Of a stretch of 64,000 nt of DNA, positions 17,338 through 26,872 are shown piece after piece. The stretch lies in NCBI RefSeq assembly GCF_019278525.1, contig NZ_CP058986.1:2576001-2640000 (forward strand). Direction: 5' to 3'. How positions within the stretch are numbered: position 1 is the first letter of the stretch; every line of letters begins with the position of its first letter. The notes beneath the pieces are model-generated. The model did no database searches and had not been told where the DNA came from. It was given only the letters and a program-made list of their open reading frames with translations. The translations under genes were made by a program, and so were the position numbers. Origin of the DNA: Polaribacter sp. HaHaR_3_91 (GTDB lineage: Bacteria > Bacteroidota > Bacteroidia > Flavobacteriales > Flavobacteriaceae).

Positions 17338-17880
17338 ATGGAAAAAGAGGAAATTGCAGATTTATTAGAGGAAAATCACAATACTTTATTTAAATGGTTA
17401 GAAGATCAACCAAATGACAACTGGGAAAAAGGTCCCGATGGAAAATGGACTGTAGGACAACAAATACTTCACTTAGTAAATAGCTTACAACTTTTAAATA
17501 ACGCTTTAAGTTATCCTCGTTTTTTTTTAAAATACAAATTTGGATTGTGTAATAGAGAACCTATAGATTACAAAACGATTGTAAGCAAGTACCATCAAAA
17601 ATTACTTGACAATAAAGATAAAACAAAGAAATACAATCAAAAGTTAAAAAAAACATTATTAAAAGATAGAGAACGTCTATTAACAAAACTGCAAATACAT
17701 AGTAAAAAACTACAATTTAAACTCAAAAAAATTAGTGATGTTAATTTAGACACATTGGTACTTCCGCATCCATTAATGGGTAAAATGACTATTAGAGAAA
17801 TTATAATGTGGACAGCATATCACACAGAACATCATACCAAAATATTAATAATGCATTATGGTGAAGAGACTTATTGCTAA
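17338..17880 (+). CDS. DinB-family protein
   Basis: A DinB/DUF1569-like helical bundle protein. Candidate metal ligands are the His in QQILHLVN, and HTEHHTK near the C-terminus. The frame is open back to a GTG at 17212, but the first 42 codons are unlike the family and would begin upstream of promoter-like DNA. The ATG at 17338 (MEKEEIADLLEENHN) gives 180 residues and fits. A TATTTTTG motif lies at 17330-17337 directly before this ATG; if it is the promoter, the transcript would begin inside the first codons, so either the motif is fortuitous or translation starts slightly later. Exact activity is unknown; members include thiol transferases. Confidence 0.82.
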   Translation: MEKEEIADLLEENHNTLFKWLEDQPNDNWEKGPDGKWTVGQQILHLVNSLQLLNNALSYPRFFLKYKFGLCNREPIDYKTIVSKYHQKLLDNKDKTKKYNQKLKKTLLKDRERLLTKLQIHSKKLQFKLKKISDVNLDTLVLPHPLMGKMTIREIIMWTAYHTEHHTKILIMHYGEETYC

Positions 17881-18078
17881 CCTTAGTAGGTATAAAATAT
17901 CGAATTTTACTTCGTGATAAAAATAAGATCATAAGTTTAAATTCATATTATTCAAGATTTTAATAAGAAACTTCGTTTTTATTAACCTATTTACCTTTAA
18001 TTGATCTCAAATCAATTAATAAATATCTTTAACTACATATTTTCTAATTCTGATTCAATAAAAAACTATTCTAATTCA

Positions 18079-18086
18079 TATATTTG
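18079..18086 (+). promoter_or_regulatory. Probable ffh promoter
   Basis: TATATTTG is a perfect TAnnTTTG -7 element, 25 bases before the ffh ATG. The rest of the 17881-18111 gap is AT-rich with no other clear signal. Confidence 0.55.
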
Positions 18087-18111
18087 TGCTTCCTAAAAAA
18101 GAAGACGAATT

Positions 18112-19440
18112 ATGTTTAATAATTTAAGCGATAAATTAGATAAAGCTTTACACACCTTAAAAGGTCATGGTAAAATTACAGAGGTTAATGTTGCAGAAAC
18201 ATTAAAAGAAGTTAGAAGAGCGTTGTTAGACGCCGATGTTAACTTTAAAATTGCCAAAGAATTTACCAAAAGAGTTCAAACCAAAGCATTAGGGCAAGAC
18301 GTTTTAACTACGTTAAACCCAGGTCAATTAATGGTAAAGTTAGTTAAAGATGAACTAACAGAATTAATGGGTGGAGAAACTGTAGGTGTTAATTTAGGTG
18401 GTTCGCCAACTGTAATTTTAATGTCTGGTTTACAAGGTTCTGGTAAAACTACTTTTTCAGGAAAATTAGCAAACTTTCTTAAAGATAAAAAATCTAAACA
18501 AGTTTTATTAGTTGGTTGTGATGTTTATAGACCTGCTGCAATAAATCAATTACAAGTTGTTGGAGAACAAATTGGTGTTGAGGTGTATGCAGAAGTTGGA
18601 AACAATAATCCTGTTGAAATTTCACAAAATGCTATAAAACATGCAAAAGCAAACGGTAAAAACGTAGTTATTATTGATACTGCTGGTCGTTTAGCCGTGG
18701 ATACAGAGATGATGAATGAAATTTCTAACATTCATAAAGCTGTAAGTCCACAAGAAACTTTATTCGTGGTAGATTCTATGACAGGGCAAGATGCAGTAAA
18801 TACTGCAAAAGCTTTTAATGATATCTTAAATTTTGATGGAGTTGTTCTTACAAAATTAGATGGAGATACTCGTGGTGGAGCTGCATTATCTATTAAATCT
18901 GTTGTTGATAAACCAATTAAGTTTATTGGTACTGGAGAAAAAATGGACGCAATAGATGTATTCCATCCAGATAGAATGGCAGATCGTATTTTAGGGATGG
19001 GAGATGTTGTTTCTTTAGTTGAAAGAGCACAAGACCAATACGATGAAGAAGAAGCTAGAAAATTACAGAAAAAGATTGCTAAAAATCAATTTGGTTTTGA
19101 TGACTTTTTAAGTCAGATTCAACAAATCAAAAAAATGGGTAGCATGAAAGATTTAGTTGGTATGATTCCTGGAGCTGGTAAAGCTATGAAAGATGTAGAT
19201 ATAGACGATGATGCTTTTAAAGGTATCGAAGCTATTATTCATTCTATGACACCGGAAGAAAGAAGCACACCAACAACAATAAACGCCAGTAGAAAAAAGA
19301 GAATTGCAAAAGGTTCTGGAACTTCGGTTAATGAAGTAAACCAGCTAATGAAGCAATTTAACCAAATGAGTAAAATGATGAAGATGATGCAAGGCGGCGG
19401 CGGCAAAAAGATGATGCAAATGATGAAAGGAATGAAGTAA
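18112..19440 (+). CDS. ffh: Signal recognition particle protein Ffh
   Basis: Ffh binds signal sequences on ribosomes with 4.5S RNA and delivers them to FtsY at the membrane. In order: N domain helices (1-90), GTPase G domain with P-loop GLQGSGKTTFSGK, DTAGRL and TKLDGD, and a Met-rich M domain (about 300-442) ending in repeated MMKMMQGGGG. Length 442 residues is standard. It is followed by its own terminator. Confidence 0.98.
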   Translation: MFNNLSDKLDKALHTLKGHGKITEVNVAETLKEVRRALLDADVNFKIAKEFTKRVQTKALGQDVLTTLNPGQLMVKLVKDELTELMGGETVGVNLGGSPTVILMSGLQGSGKTTFSGKLANFLKDKKSKQVLLVGCDVYRPAAINQLQVVGEQIGVEVYAEVGNNNPVEISQNAIKHAKANGKNVVIIDTAGRLAVDTEMMNEISNIHKAVSPQETLFVVDSMTGQDAVNTAKAFNDILNFDGVVLTKLDGDTRGGAALSIKSVVDKPIKFIGTGEKMDAIDVFHPDRMADRILGMGDVVSLVERAQDQYDEEEARKLQKKIAKNQFGFDDFLSQIQQIKKMGSMKDLVGMIPGAGKAMKDVDIDDDAFKGIEAIIHSMTPEERSTPTTINASRKKRIAKGSGTSVNEVNQLMKQFNQMSKMMKMMQGGGGKKMMQMMKGMK

Positions 19441-19447
19441 AAATATT

Positions 19448-19477
19448 AAAAAAGATAAACACACGTTTATCTTTTTT
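19448..19477 (+). terminator. Intrinsic terminator after ffh
   Basis: AAAAAAGATAAAC (19448-19460) pairs with GTTTATCTTTTTT (19465-19477) around ACAC. The T-rich arm acts as the tail. It starts 8 bases after the ffh stop. Confidence 0.8.
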
Positions 19478-19525
19478 TAATTTACATAATACACAACAAC
19501 TAGACAACAACACAACAAACTAGAA

Positions 19526-20401
19526 ATGATTTTATTAGACGGAAAAAAAACATCTGCAGACATTAAAGAAGAAATTGCTTTAGAAGTAAAAGATTTAAAA
19601 AGTAAAGGAGCTGATACACCTCATTTAGCAGCGATAATCGTTGGAGACGACGGTGCAAGTATCACTTATGTAAATGCAAAAGTAAAAGCTTGTGAGCTTG
19701 TTGGTTTCGAATCTACTTTAATTAGATTACCAGATGATACTACCGAAGAAGATTTATTAAATGAAATTGCTATTTTAAATATTGATAAAGATATTGATGG
19801 TTTTATTGTGCAACTTCCGTTACCAAAACACATAGATGAACAAAAAATATTAATGGCTATAAATCCTGATAAGGACGTAGACGGTTTTCATCCAACGAAC
19901 GTTGGAAAAATGGCTCTAAATTTACCTACTTTTATCTCTGCAACTCCTTTTGGAATTTTAGAGCTATTAGAAAGATATAAGGTTGAGACTTCTGGAAAAC
20001 ACGTGGTTGTTTTAGGTAGAAGTCATATTGTTGGTAGCCCAATGAGTATTTTATTATCTCAAAAAAGAAAGGTTGGTAATGCAACGGTAACAATGTGCCA
20101 TAGTAGAACTCAAAATTTAAAAGAAATAACTTTACAAGCAGATATTATTATTGCTGCAATTGGTATTCCTGAATTTTTAAAAGCAGATATGATAAAAGAT
20201 CATGTTACTGTAATTGATGTAGGTATTACTCGTTTAGAAGATGCCTCTAAAAAAAGTGGATTTAGATTGGTTGGTGATGTCGCTTTTGATGAAGTTTCTA
20301 AAAAATCTGATTTTATTACTCCTGTTCCGGGTGGAGTTGGTCCAATGACTATTGCCATGTTATTAAAAAACACATTATTAGCTTGCCAAAGAAAAAGCTA
20401 A
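19526..20401 (+). CDS. folD: Bifunctional methylenetetrahydrofolate dehydrogenase / cyclohydrolase
   Basis: FolD interconverts 5,10-methylene-, methenyl- and 10-formyl-tetrahydrofolate with NADP, feeding purine and formyl-Met synthesis. The catalytic Tyr-x3-Lys is in [14 protein letters not shown], with [13 protein letters not shown], the nucleotide-binding [13 protein letters not shown] and [15 protein letters not shown] signature. Length 291 residues is normal. The ffh terminator lies between it and ffh. The leader (19481-19525) is a low-complexity ACAACA-rich stretch. Confidence 0.97.
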   Translation: MILLDGKKTSADIKEEIALEVKDLKSKGADTPHLAAIIVGDDGASITYVNAKVKACELVGFESTLIRLPDDTTEEDLLNEIAILNIDKDIDGFIVQLPLPKHIDEQKILMAINPDKDVDGFHPTNVGKMALNLPTFISATPFGILELLERYKVETSGKHVVVLGRSHIVGSPMSILLSQKRKVGNATVTMCHSRTQNLKEITLQADIIIAAIGIPEFLKADMIKDHVTVIDVGITRLEDASKKSGFRLVGDVAFDEVSKKSDFITPVPGGVGPMTIAMLLKNTLLACQRKS

Positions 20402-20416
20402 TTTTTTATAAGGTAT

Positions 20417-20454
20417 AAAAAAAGCGATGCATTAAATGCATCGCTTTTTTTTTT
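20417..20454. terminator. Bidirectional intrinsic terminator between folD and the AI-2E transporter
   Basis: AGCGATGCATT (20423-20433) pairs with AATGCATCGCT (20435-20445), flanked by seven A upstream and ten T downstream. It serves both convergent genes. Confidence 0.9.
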
Positions 20455-20471
20455 GCTTAAAATTGTATTGA

Positions 20472-21488
20472 TTAAATATTATTTTCGGCAAATTCTTTTC
20501 TGTAAATTTTTACAATTACTAAAAATAAACTAATTAATAATGGTCCGAAAATTAAACCAATAAACCCAAATAAAGGCACCCCAACAATAACACCAATTAA
20601 GGTAATTAAAGGGTGCACATCATCTAATTTTTTTAATACCAAAAGCCTTATAATATTATCTGTAGAACCAACTACAACTATCCCATAAATTAAGATTCCC
20701 CAAGCAGCAACACTATCTCCAGAAGCTAACGTTAAAATAAAAACAGGTAATATACCTACAAAGGTTCCTATAAAAGGAATCATAGAACCTACTGTAACAA
20801 TTGTAAACCAAAAGAATGGGTTATTTATATCGAAAATCAGAAAACCTATTAACGCAATAATACCTTGTGCAATAGCAACTAAAGGAATTCCTATGGTATT
20901 AGAACGAACCATAGACTTCGCTTCGGAACCTATAATCTTTAAATTCACTTCGTTTATCGGTAAATATTTGTATAAAGATTTTCTTAAGATTTTTTCATTT
21001 ACCAACATAAAGTATAATAAGAAGTACATTAAACCAATAGATATAAATATATTAAAGGTACTACCTACAAATCCTTGTAAGTTATCTGTTATCCAACTAG
21101 ACACTTCTTCCGCGTCTATACTATCTGTAAAATTATAACCTACTTTACTTTCTAAAGAAGTCATTTGTGTTTTAAACTTGGATACAACCTCTTCTGAATT
21201 TCCAACGACATCACGCACTTTATTTGCCAACATTAATAAAATACCCGAAATTGGTAAAAGTATACCTATAAAAGAAACTAAGATTAAAAAAGCTGCAGCA
21301 ATATTTGGTTTCCAATTTTTCTTTACCAGAAAAAGCATTGCCTTTCTTAATAAAACAAAAATGGTTACAGCGCCTAAAATACCTGATAAATATGGAATTA
21401 ACTCCCTGAAAATTAGAATAAGAATAAATAAAATAAGTAATAAAACAAATATTTGTCTTATTATTCTTGGTGCAATAGTATCTTTCAT
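20472..21488 (-). CDS. AI-2E family transporter (PerM/YdiK-like)
   Basis: A 338-residue inner-membrane protein with about eight membrane segments and a central soluble part (about 90-155). The end region contains PLITLIGVIVGVPLFGFIGLIFGPL, the recognisable C-terminal signature of the AI-2 exporter/PerM family. Despite the name, members carry out different exports, including sodium/proton exchange; nothing here decides the substrate. Single gene. Confidence 0.93.
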   Translation of the reverse strand: MKDTIAPRIIRQIFVLLLILFILILIFRELIPYLSGILGAVTIFVLLRKAMLFLVKKNWKPNIAAAFLILVSFIGILLPISGILLMLANKVRDVVGNSEEVVSKFKTQMTSLESKVGYNFTDSIDAEEVSSWITDNLQGFVGSTFNIFISIGLMYFLLYFMLVNEKILRKSLYKYLPINEVNLKIIGSEAKSMVRSNTIGIPLVAIAQGIIALIGFLIFDINNPFFWFTIVTVGSMIPFIGTFVGILPVFILTLASGDSVAAWGILIYGIVVVGSTDNIIRLLVLKKLDDVHPLITLIGVIVGVPLFGFIGLIFGPLLISLFLVIVKIYRKEFAENNI

Positions 21489-21568
21489 ATGTAGTAGTTT
21501 ATCGCAATTTAGAAATAATATAAAGTTAATATTATAACTATCAATTTATAAATTAACACAAATGTAAT

Positions 21569-21934
21569 TTATACTTCTTCTCTATGTACCAAGTCTATAG
21601 AAAAAGCTGGTAAACAAACAGCCATATATTCACAAGGATCTGTAAAAGGATTTGAATATTGAACTCTAGTATTTTTTTCTATTTTAATAGATTCACCTGC
21701 AGATAAAATAATAGTTTCGTCATCTATTATAAATTGTTTTTTTCCTTTGATAATGTAGGTGTATTCTTCAAACTCTGGAGTTTGAAAAGGTTCACTCCAA
21801 CCAGAGGGTGCAATCATATGAGCAATGCTTATTTGAGAATTTCCATTAGTAGCATTGCCAAAATGCTCTTCTATTACTTTACCGTCTGTAGTTGGAACCA
21901 CAAAGGGTGCTTTTTGAATGGTATATTTTTTCAT
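21569..21934 (-). CDS. Cupin-domain protein
   Basis: A 121-residue single-domain cupin. Motif 1 is altered (SEPFQTPEFEEYTYIIKGKKQF): the usual HxH is missing, leaving only Glu residues, while motif 2 region (ILSAGESIKIEKNTRVQYSNP) also lacks a clear His. Metal binding is therefore doubtful and a sugar- or small-molecule-binding role is possible. Its start overlaps the end of the upstream gene by 4 bases, so the two are translationally coupled. Confidence 0.83.
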   Translation of the reverse strand: MKKYTIQKAPFVVPTTDGKVIEEHFGNATNGNSQISIAHMIAPSGWSEPFQTPEFEEYTYIIKGKKQFIIDDETIILSAGESIKIEKNTRVQYSNPFTDPCEYMAVCLPAFSIDLVHREEV

Positions 21935-22335
21935 CTCTTATAACTACTAAATGCTGCAAGATATTCGCTTGTTATTATATTTTCTACTCTAGTTAAATCA
22001 TCAACGTTTTTTTCTACAAAGTAAACCGTATCTGCTTTTTCTAATTCTTCAGCATTAAATAATGAACTTGCTAAATTAGATAATTTTTTATTTGACAAAT
22101 TTTTAGAACCAATCGCTAACCTAAGAGTATTTAAATGAGTGCTATCATTTAATAAACACCCTATAATACCAATAGACTCATGTTCTGACACATCTGTTTT
22201 TAAAAGAATCTCTTTTTCTTTGGAGTTTATTTTAATGTCATTATCTAAATAATATTGAAAGATAATTCTTCTTTCAAACTCAGAATTTGGTCTTAAAACT
22301 GTTCCTTCACTGTTTTCAATTGAATATGTTTTCAT
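21931..22335 (-). CDS. Hypothetical protein coupled to a cupin gene
   Basis: A 134-residue soluble protein with no signal peptide or membrane segment. It is mixed alpha/beta with a charged N-terminal half (NSEFERRIIFQYYLDNDIKINSKEKEILL) and a C-terminal ADTVYFVEKNVDDLTRVENII segment. No family recognised. The 4-base overlap with the downstream cupin implies joint synthesis and a possible complex. A structured repeat lies directly upstream. Confidence 0.68.
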   Translation of the reverse strand: MKTYSIENSEGTVLRPNSEFERRIIFQYYLDNDIKINSKEKEILLKTDVSEHESIGIIGCLLNDSTHLNTLRLAIGSKNLSNKKLSNLASSLFNAEELEKADTVYFVEKNVDDLTRVENIITSEYLAAFSSYKR

Positions 22336-22346
22336 AAATATTGGTT

Positions 22347-22488
22347 TTGCGAAAGCGATTGAAACGGCATCCTTTTTATGTAAAAACTCTTATTTAATAA
22401 ATATAACAAAATATTATTTATTAAATAAGAGTTTTTAAAGTATCAATTTATTTTTACATAAAAAGATATAGTTGAAAGCGCGGTTTTG
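22347..22488 (+). repeat. Structured dispersed repeat, copy 1
   Basis: The element begins GCGAAAGCGATTGAAACGG and ends GATATAGTTGAAAGCGCGG. Inside, TTTTTATG (22373-22380) pairs with CATAAAAA (22457-22464), and a perfect 23-bp stem follows (22381-22403 / 22415-22437). The end motifs (GATTGAAAyGrCATCCTTTTT and AAAAGATATArTgGAAAGC) recur at 36741-36848 and, reversed, at 62391-62466. Confidence 0.75.
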
Positions 22489-22523
22489 TTAAAAAAATAA
22501 AGCGACAAAATTTGCCCTAAAAT

Positions 22524-23090
22524 TTAATTAAACCAAACGATAAAAGATTTCATTTTTGCTAAATCTGGAATTTGTTCTTTTGTTACTTTTTGAGTAATCA
22601 ATTCTTTTAGACCTAACTCTTCTTTATCTATAGCAACTGTTGCATTTAAGTCGTTTAAAAAAAGCGTTGCAGAAGTTAAAGTAGTCTCTATTCTGTTAAT
22701 ATTGTTATTGGCATTTATTTCTGAAAAACTAGAATTTAAATTAATTCCAGATGCAGTTGTATAACGCACATCATTAATTTCTATACTTTTTATTGTAGAT
22801 GTAGAATCTAATTGTTGTTTTGGCAAAATTGTAAGTAACAATTTTCCTCCTTTTTCAAAAATGAAATATTCATCGTCTTCTTGAAAATAATTGTCTCCTT
22901 GTGCACCTTCACTTAAATTTTTAACAATAGAATCGTTTTTAAAAATAGTACTTAATTCCTTTATTGTAGTTGTGGTTGTAAGCGCACCAACTTTACCTTT
23001 TTCTATTTTAAATTTACTAGTATTATCACAGCTAATTACAAATAGTGAAAATGCGATTGCAATAATTGGAAGGATATTTTTGTTAATCAT
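22524..23090 (-). CDS. Hypothetical lipoprotein
   Basis: A 188-residue lipoprotein: MINKNILPIIAIAFSLFVISC with Cys21. The mature part starts SKFKIEKGKVGALTTTTTIKELSTIF and is otherwise Thr/Asn-rich, with no known motif. It looks like a small envelope protein conserved in the family. It is transcribed after the HerA-like gene with a 41-base gap and is followed by the structured repeat. Confidence 0.75.
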   Translation of the reverse strand: MINKNILPIIAIAFSLFVISCDNTSKFKIEKGKVGALTTTTTIKELSTIFKNDSIVKNLSEGAQGDNYFQEDDEYFIFEKGGKLLLTILPKQQLDSTSTIKSIEINDVRYTTASGINLNSSFSEINANNNINRIETTLTSATLFLNDLNATVAIDKEELGLKELITQKVTKEQIPDLAKMKSFIVWFN

Positions 23091-23131
23091 TATAGTATGT
23101 TTGTTATTTAAATGTTCTTTTTATTTATTTC

Positions 23132-24703
23132 TTATTTTAATACTTTTTTTAAAATCCCAAATGCAGCTCTAATAAAAGTTGCACTTGTTAATACTTTAAT
23201 TAATGGATTTTGTGCCGTACTTCTGCGTCTGGTAGTACTTCTAGAAGCTCTTTCTTCTCTTATTCTTTCCTTCTCCCTTTCTTTTGCTAATTTTTCTCTT
23301 TCTTTTTTATCGGTTTCTGCTTGTATAGCTTTTGCTTCTGCAATATTAACCTTTTCTATCTTTTCATTCAATAATTCGTACGCACTTTCTCTGTCTAAAT
23401 TTTCATTGTATTTATAGAAAAGACGTGAGTTGTTAATTACATTTTTTAACTCTTTATCAGTTAGAACATCCATTCTACTCATTGGTGCGCGTAACATGGT
23501 TCTTGCCAACGGAGTTGGAATTCCTTTTTCGTTTAAAACGGATACAAAAGCTTCTCCAATTCCTAATTGCGTTAAAACTTCTTTGGTGTCATAATACTCA
23601 GAAGATGGATAATTTTCTGCAGCCAACTTAATAGCTTTTCTATCTTTTGCTGTAAATGCTCTTAATGCATGTTGAATTTTTAAACCTAATTGTGCTAAAA
23701 TATCTTCTGGCACATCTTTAGGGTTTTGCGTAACAAAATACAAACCAATCCCTTTAGAACGAATCAATTTTACAATACTTTCTATTTGATTTAATAAAGC
23801 CTTAGAAGCTTCTTCAAATACCAAATGCGCCTCATCTATAAATATGATTAACTCCGGTTTGTCACTATCTCCTTGTTCTGGGAAAGTTTCATAGACCTCA
23901 GCTAATAATTGTAACATAAATGTTGAAAACAACTTTGGTTTGTCTTGAATATCTGTTAAACGCAAAACAGAAATAATTCCTTTTCCGTCTTCATCTACTC
24001 TTGTTAAATCTTCTACTTCAAAAGATCTTTCGCCAAAGAATAAATCTCCTCCTTGTTGTTCTATCTCTACAATTTTACGCAAAATTGCACCTGTAGATGA
24101 AGATGAAATTCGCCCATACTCCGCTTGAATTTCTTCTTTACCTTCATTGGTAACGTATTGTAAAACTTTTTTGAAATCTTTAATATCTAAAAGGGCAAAT
24201 TTATTATCATCACAATATTTAAAAATGATGGCAACAATTCCACTTTGAGTTTCTGTTAAGTCTAAAATTCTTGATAATAAAACAGGTCCGAATTCTGAAA
24301 TTGTAGCACGCATTCTTGTTCCGTCTTGTTCAGAAATCGTTAAAACTTCTATAGGAAATTTTTGTGCCGTAAACGGAAAACCAATTTTTGCGTGACGTTC
24401 GTCTATTTTTGCATGTCCTGGACTAGGTTGTGCCAAACCAGAAAGGTCTCCTTTAATATCCATCAACAAAACAGGGACTCCTTTTTCTGATAAGTTTTCT
24501 GCTAAAACTTGTAGTGTTTTTGTTTTTCCTGTTCCGGTTGCTCCAGCAATTAAACCATGCCTATTTAGAGTTTTAAGTGGTATTTTCACCAGCGCATCTG
24601 TTACGGTTTCTTCCCCTAACATTGCGGCACCTAATGCTATAAAATCGCCTTTGGTTTTGTAACCGTTATTGATGTATTCAAAAAATTCTTCTTTCTGACT
24701 CAT
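23132..24703 (-). CDS. HerA-like ATPase, DUF853 (YjgR) family
   Basis: A 523-residue cytoplasmic ATPase. The Walker A motif is GATGTGKTKTL and the Walker B is IFIDEAHLVF; the conserved FVTQNPKDVPEDILAQLG segment is diagnostic of the YjgR/DUF853 group within the HerA/FtsK superfamily. A long Lys/Glu/Arg coiled segment (about 440-495) precedes a basic C-terminus with a short hydrophobic end. Cellular role is not established. The 24 bp upstream of the gene are repeated upstream of the neighbouring 24774-26861 gene. Confidence 0.92.
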   Translation of the reverse strand: MSQKEEFFEYINNGYKTKGDFIALGAAMLGEETVTDALVKIPLKTLNRHGLIAGATGTGKTKTLQVLAENLSEKGVPVLLMDIKGDLSGLAQPSPGHAKIDERHAKIGFPFTAQKFPIEVLTISEQDGTRMRATISEFGPVLLSRILDLTETQSGIVAIIFKYCDDNKFALLDIKDFKKVLQYVTNEGKEEIQAEYGRISSSSTGAILRKIVEIEQQGGDLFFGERSFEVEDLTRVDEDGKGIISVLRLTDIQDKPKLFSTFMLQLLAEVYETFPEQGDSDKPELIIFIDEAHLVFEEASKALLNQIESIVKLIRSKGIGLYFVTQNPKDVPEDILAQLGLKIQHALRAFTAKDRKAIKLAAENYPSSEYYDTKEVLTQLGIGEAFVSVLNEKGIPTPLARTMLRAPMSRMDVLTDKELKNVINNSRLFYKYNENLDRESAYELLNEKIEKVNIAEAKAIQAETDKKEREKLAKEREKERIREERASRSTTRRRSTAQNPLIKVLTSATFIRAAFGILKKVLK

Positions 24704-24714
24704 TTAAAACTAAA

Positions 24715-24738
24715 TTTTGATAAAAATAATCAAAGTTT
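24715..24738. repeat. 24-bp direct repeat in the HerA-like gene promoter, copy 1
   Basis: TTTTGATAAAAATAATCAAAGTTT is identical to 26873-26896. It contains the inverted repeat TTTGAT-N7-ATCAAA and lies 12 bases before the start codon. Confidence 0.7.
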
Positions 24739-24773
24739 GATTGTTGTGAAATTATTTAAAGAGTTTGTTTTGC

Positions 24774-26861
24774 TTATTTAATAATTTCTACAAACAGATC
24801 TGCAACATTGCCATTATAACTATCATAATAAGAATTTCTAGGAAAACCAGAAGACAGACTTATTATATTTCCTAAATTATCTTCTGCAATGTATAGTGGA
24901 AATCCTTTTGTAGGTAAGGTTCTAAAATTATTATTTAAAATACTATAAACTATAATTTCCTTTTTAAAATTTTTATGATTATCATAAACTTCTGAATCAT
25001 TATTTGTACCATAAATTTCAGTCCCATTTTTACTAAAATTTGATGTAACTATTGGAGTAGAATAACTTACTATTTTAGAAAAGTCATCTAAAGAATAAAC
25101 CGTATTTCTTTTTTTGTTTAGTAAATAAGAACTTGTTGTATTTGCTGACACATCACTATTATATTTGAATTTTAAAGGAATTTCTATTATTCCATTATTA
25201 GAGATTTCTCCTGTATTACTAATACTATAATGTATTGCTCTGCCCTCGTTATTATGACTTAAAAAAAAGTTGTTTTTATCTAATTTTGTAATTTCATAAT
25301 TCTGACCTCCTTGGTGATCTGAAAAATGTGGTTTTTCATCAATTTCTACAAATTGATCTCCATTTCTTTTGTAAGTAAAAACATCATCACTGTCTGATAA
25401 AACCCAGATATTATCATCAAAATATTCAAAACTACCCATTGCCCTATATGATGAAACTAAAGAATATTTATAATTTAAGGTTTCTGCGTCGTAAATAAAT
25501 AGGTTATCACTTTGAGAAAAAACTAGTTCTTTTCCATTTTCTGAAGTAATTAATTTCATTTCCACTTCTGTATACGACGTTGGTAGTTTAAAAGCTTCTG
25601 CTGTTATTTCTTGCTTGATATAATCATATTTTACCAATCTTGGCTCGTTTTTGGTATTTCTTAAATAAAAGTAAAAGGATTGACCTTCCGGATCAAAACT
25701 TAAATATTTAATATAATCAGCGTCTAACAATTCTGGTCTTATAAAAGCTGTTTCTACAACAGATTTCTCATCATTCAAGTTACTAATATTCCCAAATATA
25801 TTGTGCACATAAATAGTATAAATAGGATTGTTTACATAAGGTGGATTCTCATCTATAAAGGTGGTTGTATTGATATCCGAAATAATTTTAACGCTTTCTA
25901 TATTAGGGCTAGAATTCTCATTCTGATCTTGCACTCTTATCTCATAATGAGAAAAATAATAACCAGAATATTTTTCCCAAGATAAAGAAACCTCATTCTC
26001 AATTACTTCGGCATTTTTAAAAACAACATTTTCTGGAAATATAAATTCAGGGTTTATATACCTCGGATCACTTTCTCCTAAAAGGCCTTTATTAGTGTAA
26101 ATTTTTAGAAAATAACACGCTTCGCTATTTGATAAAGGATCTTCATCTATAAAAGTATTTAAATTTACGTCTGTAATTGTCTTTAATAAAGTAGCTCCGT
26201 TTAAGTTACAGTCCTTACCATTTCTATAAATCTCGTATTTTTCAAATGTATTGTAGCCATTATATGCATCCCAACCAAATTCTATGTGATTTGTAAATGG
26301 CTCCTCTTCCTTTTTTTGAAAAGTAGCTGTATACAAATCCATTTCATTTGGTGGTAAATATCTGTAAGCAGTAAAAGTATATTGTTCTTTAACAGCGTCA
26401 CCATCCGTATCTAAACTAGCAAAAAACACAAAGTTATCTTTACTTAAATTTTTAATTTTTATTGTTTCATACTGATTGTCTTCATCAGAACTTAACGTAA
26501 TTATTCCATTATTTAAAGTCCAGTTTAACGTATTCTGTGTCGGTTGACATAGATAGGATTCTTGATAGAGAAATTCTTCATAAGTACCAGAACTATTGTA
26601 AATAAAAAAATCTCTCCCGCACTCTTCAGTTGTTGCAGGTACAGAAGCTTCGTTTCCATCATATTCAACTTTATAAATAGACCAAGCACCCGCTAAATCT
26701 TCTATTTTAGCGTCTTTTTGTATAATTTCTTCCTCGTTAAATAAATTATCATCGTTACTATTACAAGAAAAGAATATGGTTAGAAAAGAAACAACTACTA
26801 ACAGATTAAAAATTCTTTTTGTAATGCCTTTTCTATTAACAAACTCGTAATGTTGCATCAT
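24774..26861 (-). CDS. Large surface lipoprotein with Fn3-like domains
   Basis: A 695-residue lipoprotein: signal ending in IFFSC (Cys33) with SNDDN. Residues about 55-165 look like a lipocalin-like domain (LAGAWSIYKVEYDG...), followed by two fibronectin type III-like repeats (about 180-275, 276-370, each with a W-x-Y-x-G-Y segment and a TTFIDENP ending). The remainder resembles a beta-propeller-type array of short blades. No catalytic motif. Probably surface-exposed; function unknown. The gene sits between identical 24-bp repeats. Confidence 0.8.
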   Translation of the reverse strand: MMQHYEFVNRKGITKRIFNLLVVVSFLTIFFSCNSNDDNLFNEEEIIQKDAKIEDLAGAWSIYKVEYDGNEASVPATTEECGRDFFIYNSSGTYEEFLYQESYLCQPTQNTLNWTLNNGIITLSSDEDNQYETIKIKNLSKDNFVFFASLDTDGDAVKEQYTFTAYRYLPPNEMDLYTATFQKKEEEPFTNHIEFGWDAYNGYNTFEKYEIYRNGKDCNLNGATLLKTITDVNLNTFIDEDPLSNSEACYFLKIYTNKGLLGESDPRYINPEFIFPENVVFKNAEVIENEVSLSWEKYSGYYFSHYEIRVQDQNENSSPNIESVKIISDINTTTFIDENPPYVNNPIYTIYVHNIFGNISNLNDEKSVVETAFIRPELLDADYIKYLSFDPEGQSFYFYLRNTKNEPRLVKYDYIKQEITAEAFKLPTSYTEVEMKLITSENGKELVFSQSDNLFIYDAETLNYKYSLVSSYRAMGSFEYFDDNIWVLSDSDDVFTYKRNGDQFVEIDEKPHFSDHQGGQNYEITKLDKNNFFLSHNNEGRAIHYSISNTGEISNNGIIEIPLKFKYNSDVSANTTSSYLLNKKRNTVYSLDDFSKIVSYSTPIVTSNFSKNGTEIYGTNNDSEVYDNHKNFKKEIIVYSILNNNFRTLPTKGFPLYIAEDNLGNIISLSSGFPRNSYYDSYNGNVADLFVEIIK

Positions 26862-26872
26862 GTTTATCTAAT

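Noticed and set aside
22347-22488. Miniature insertion sequence or attachment site
   Set aside because: No target duplication, no transposase or integrase nearby; the other copies vary inside while ends are constant, which fits a structured repeat better.
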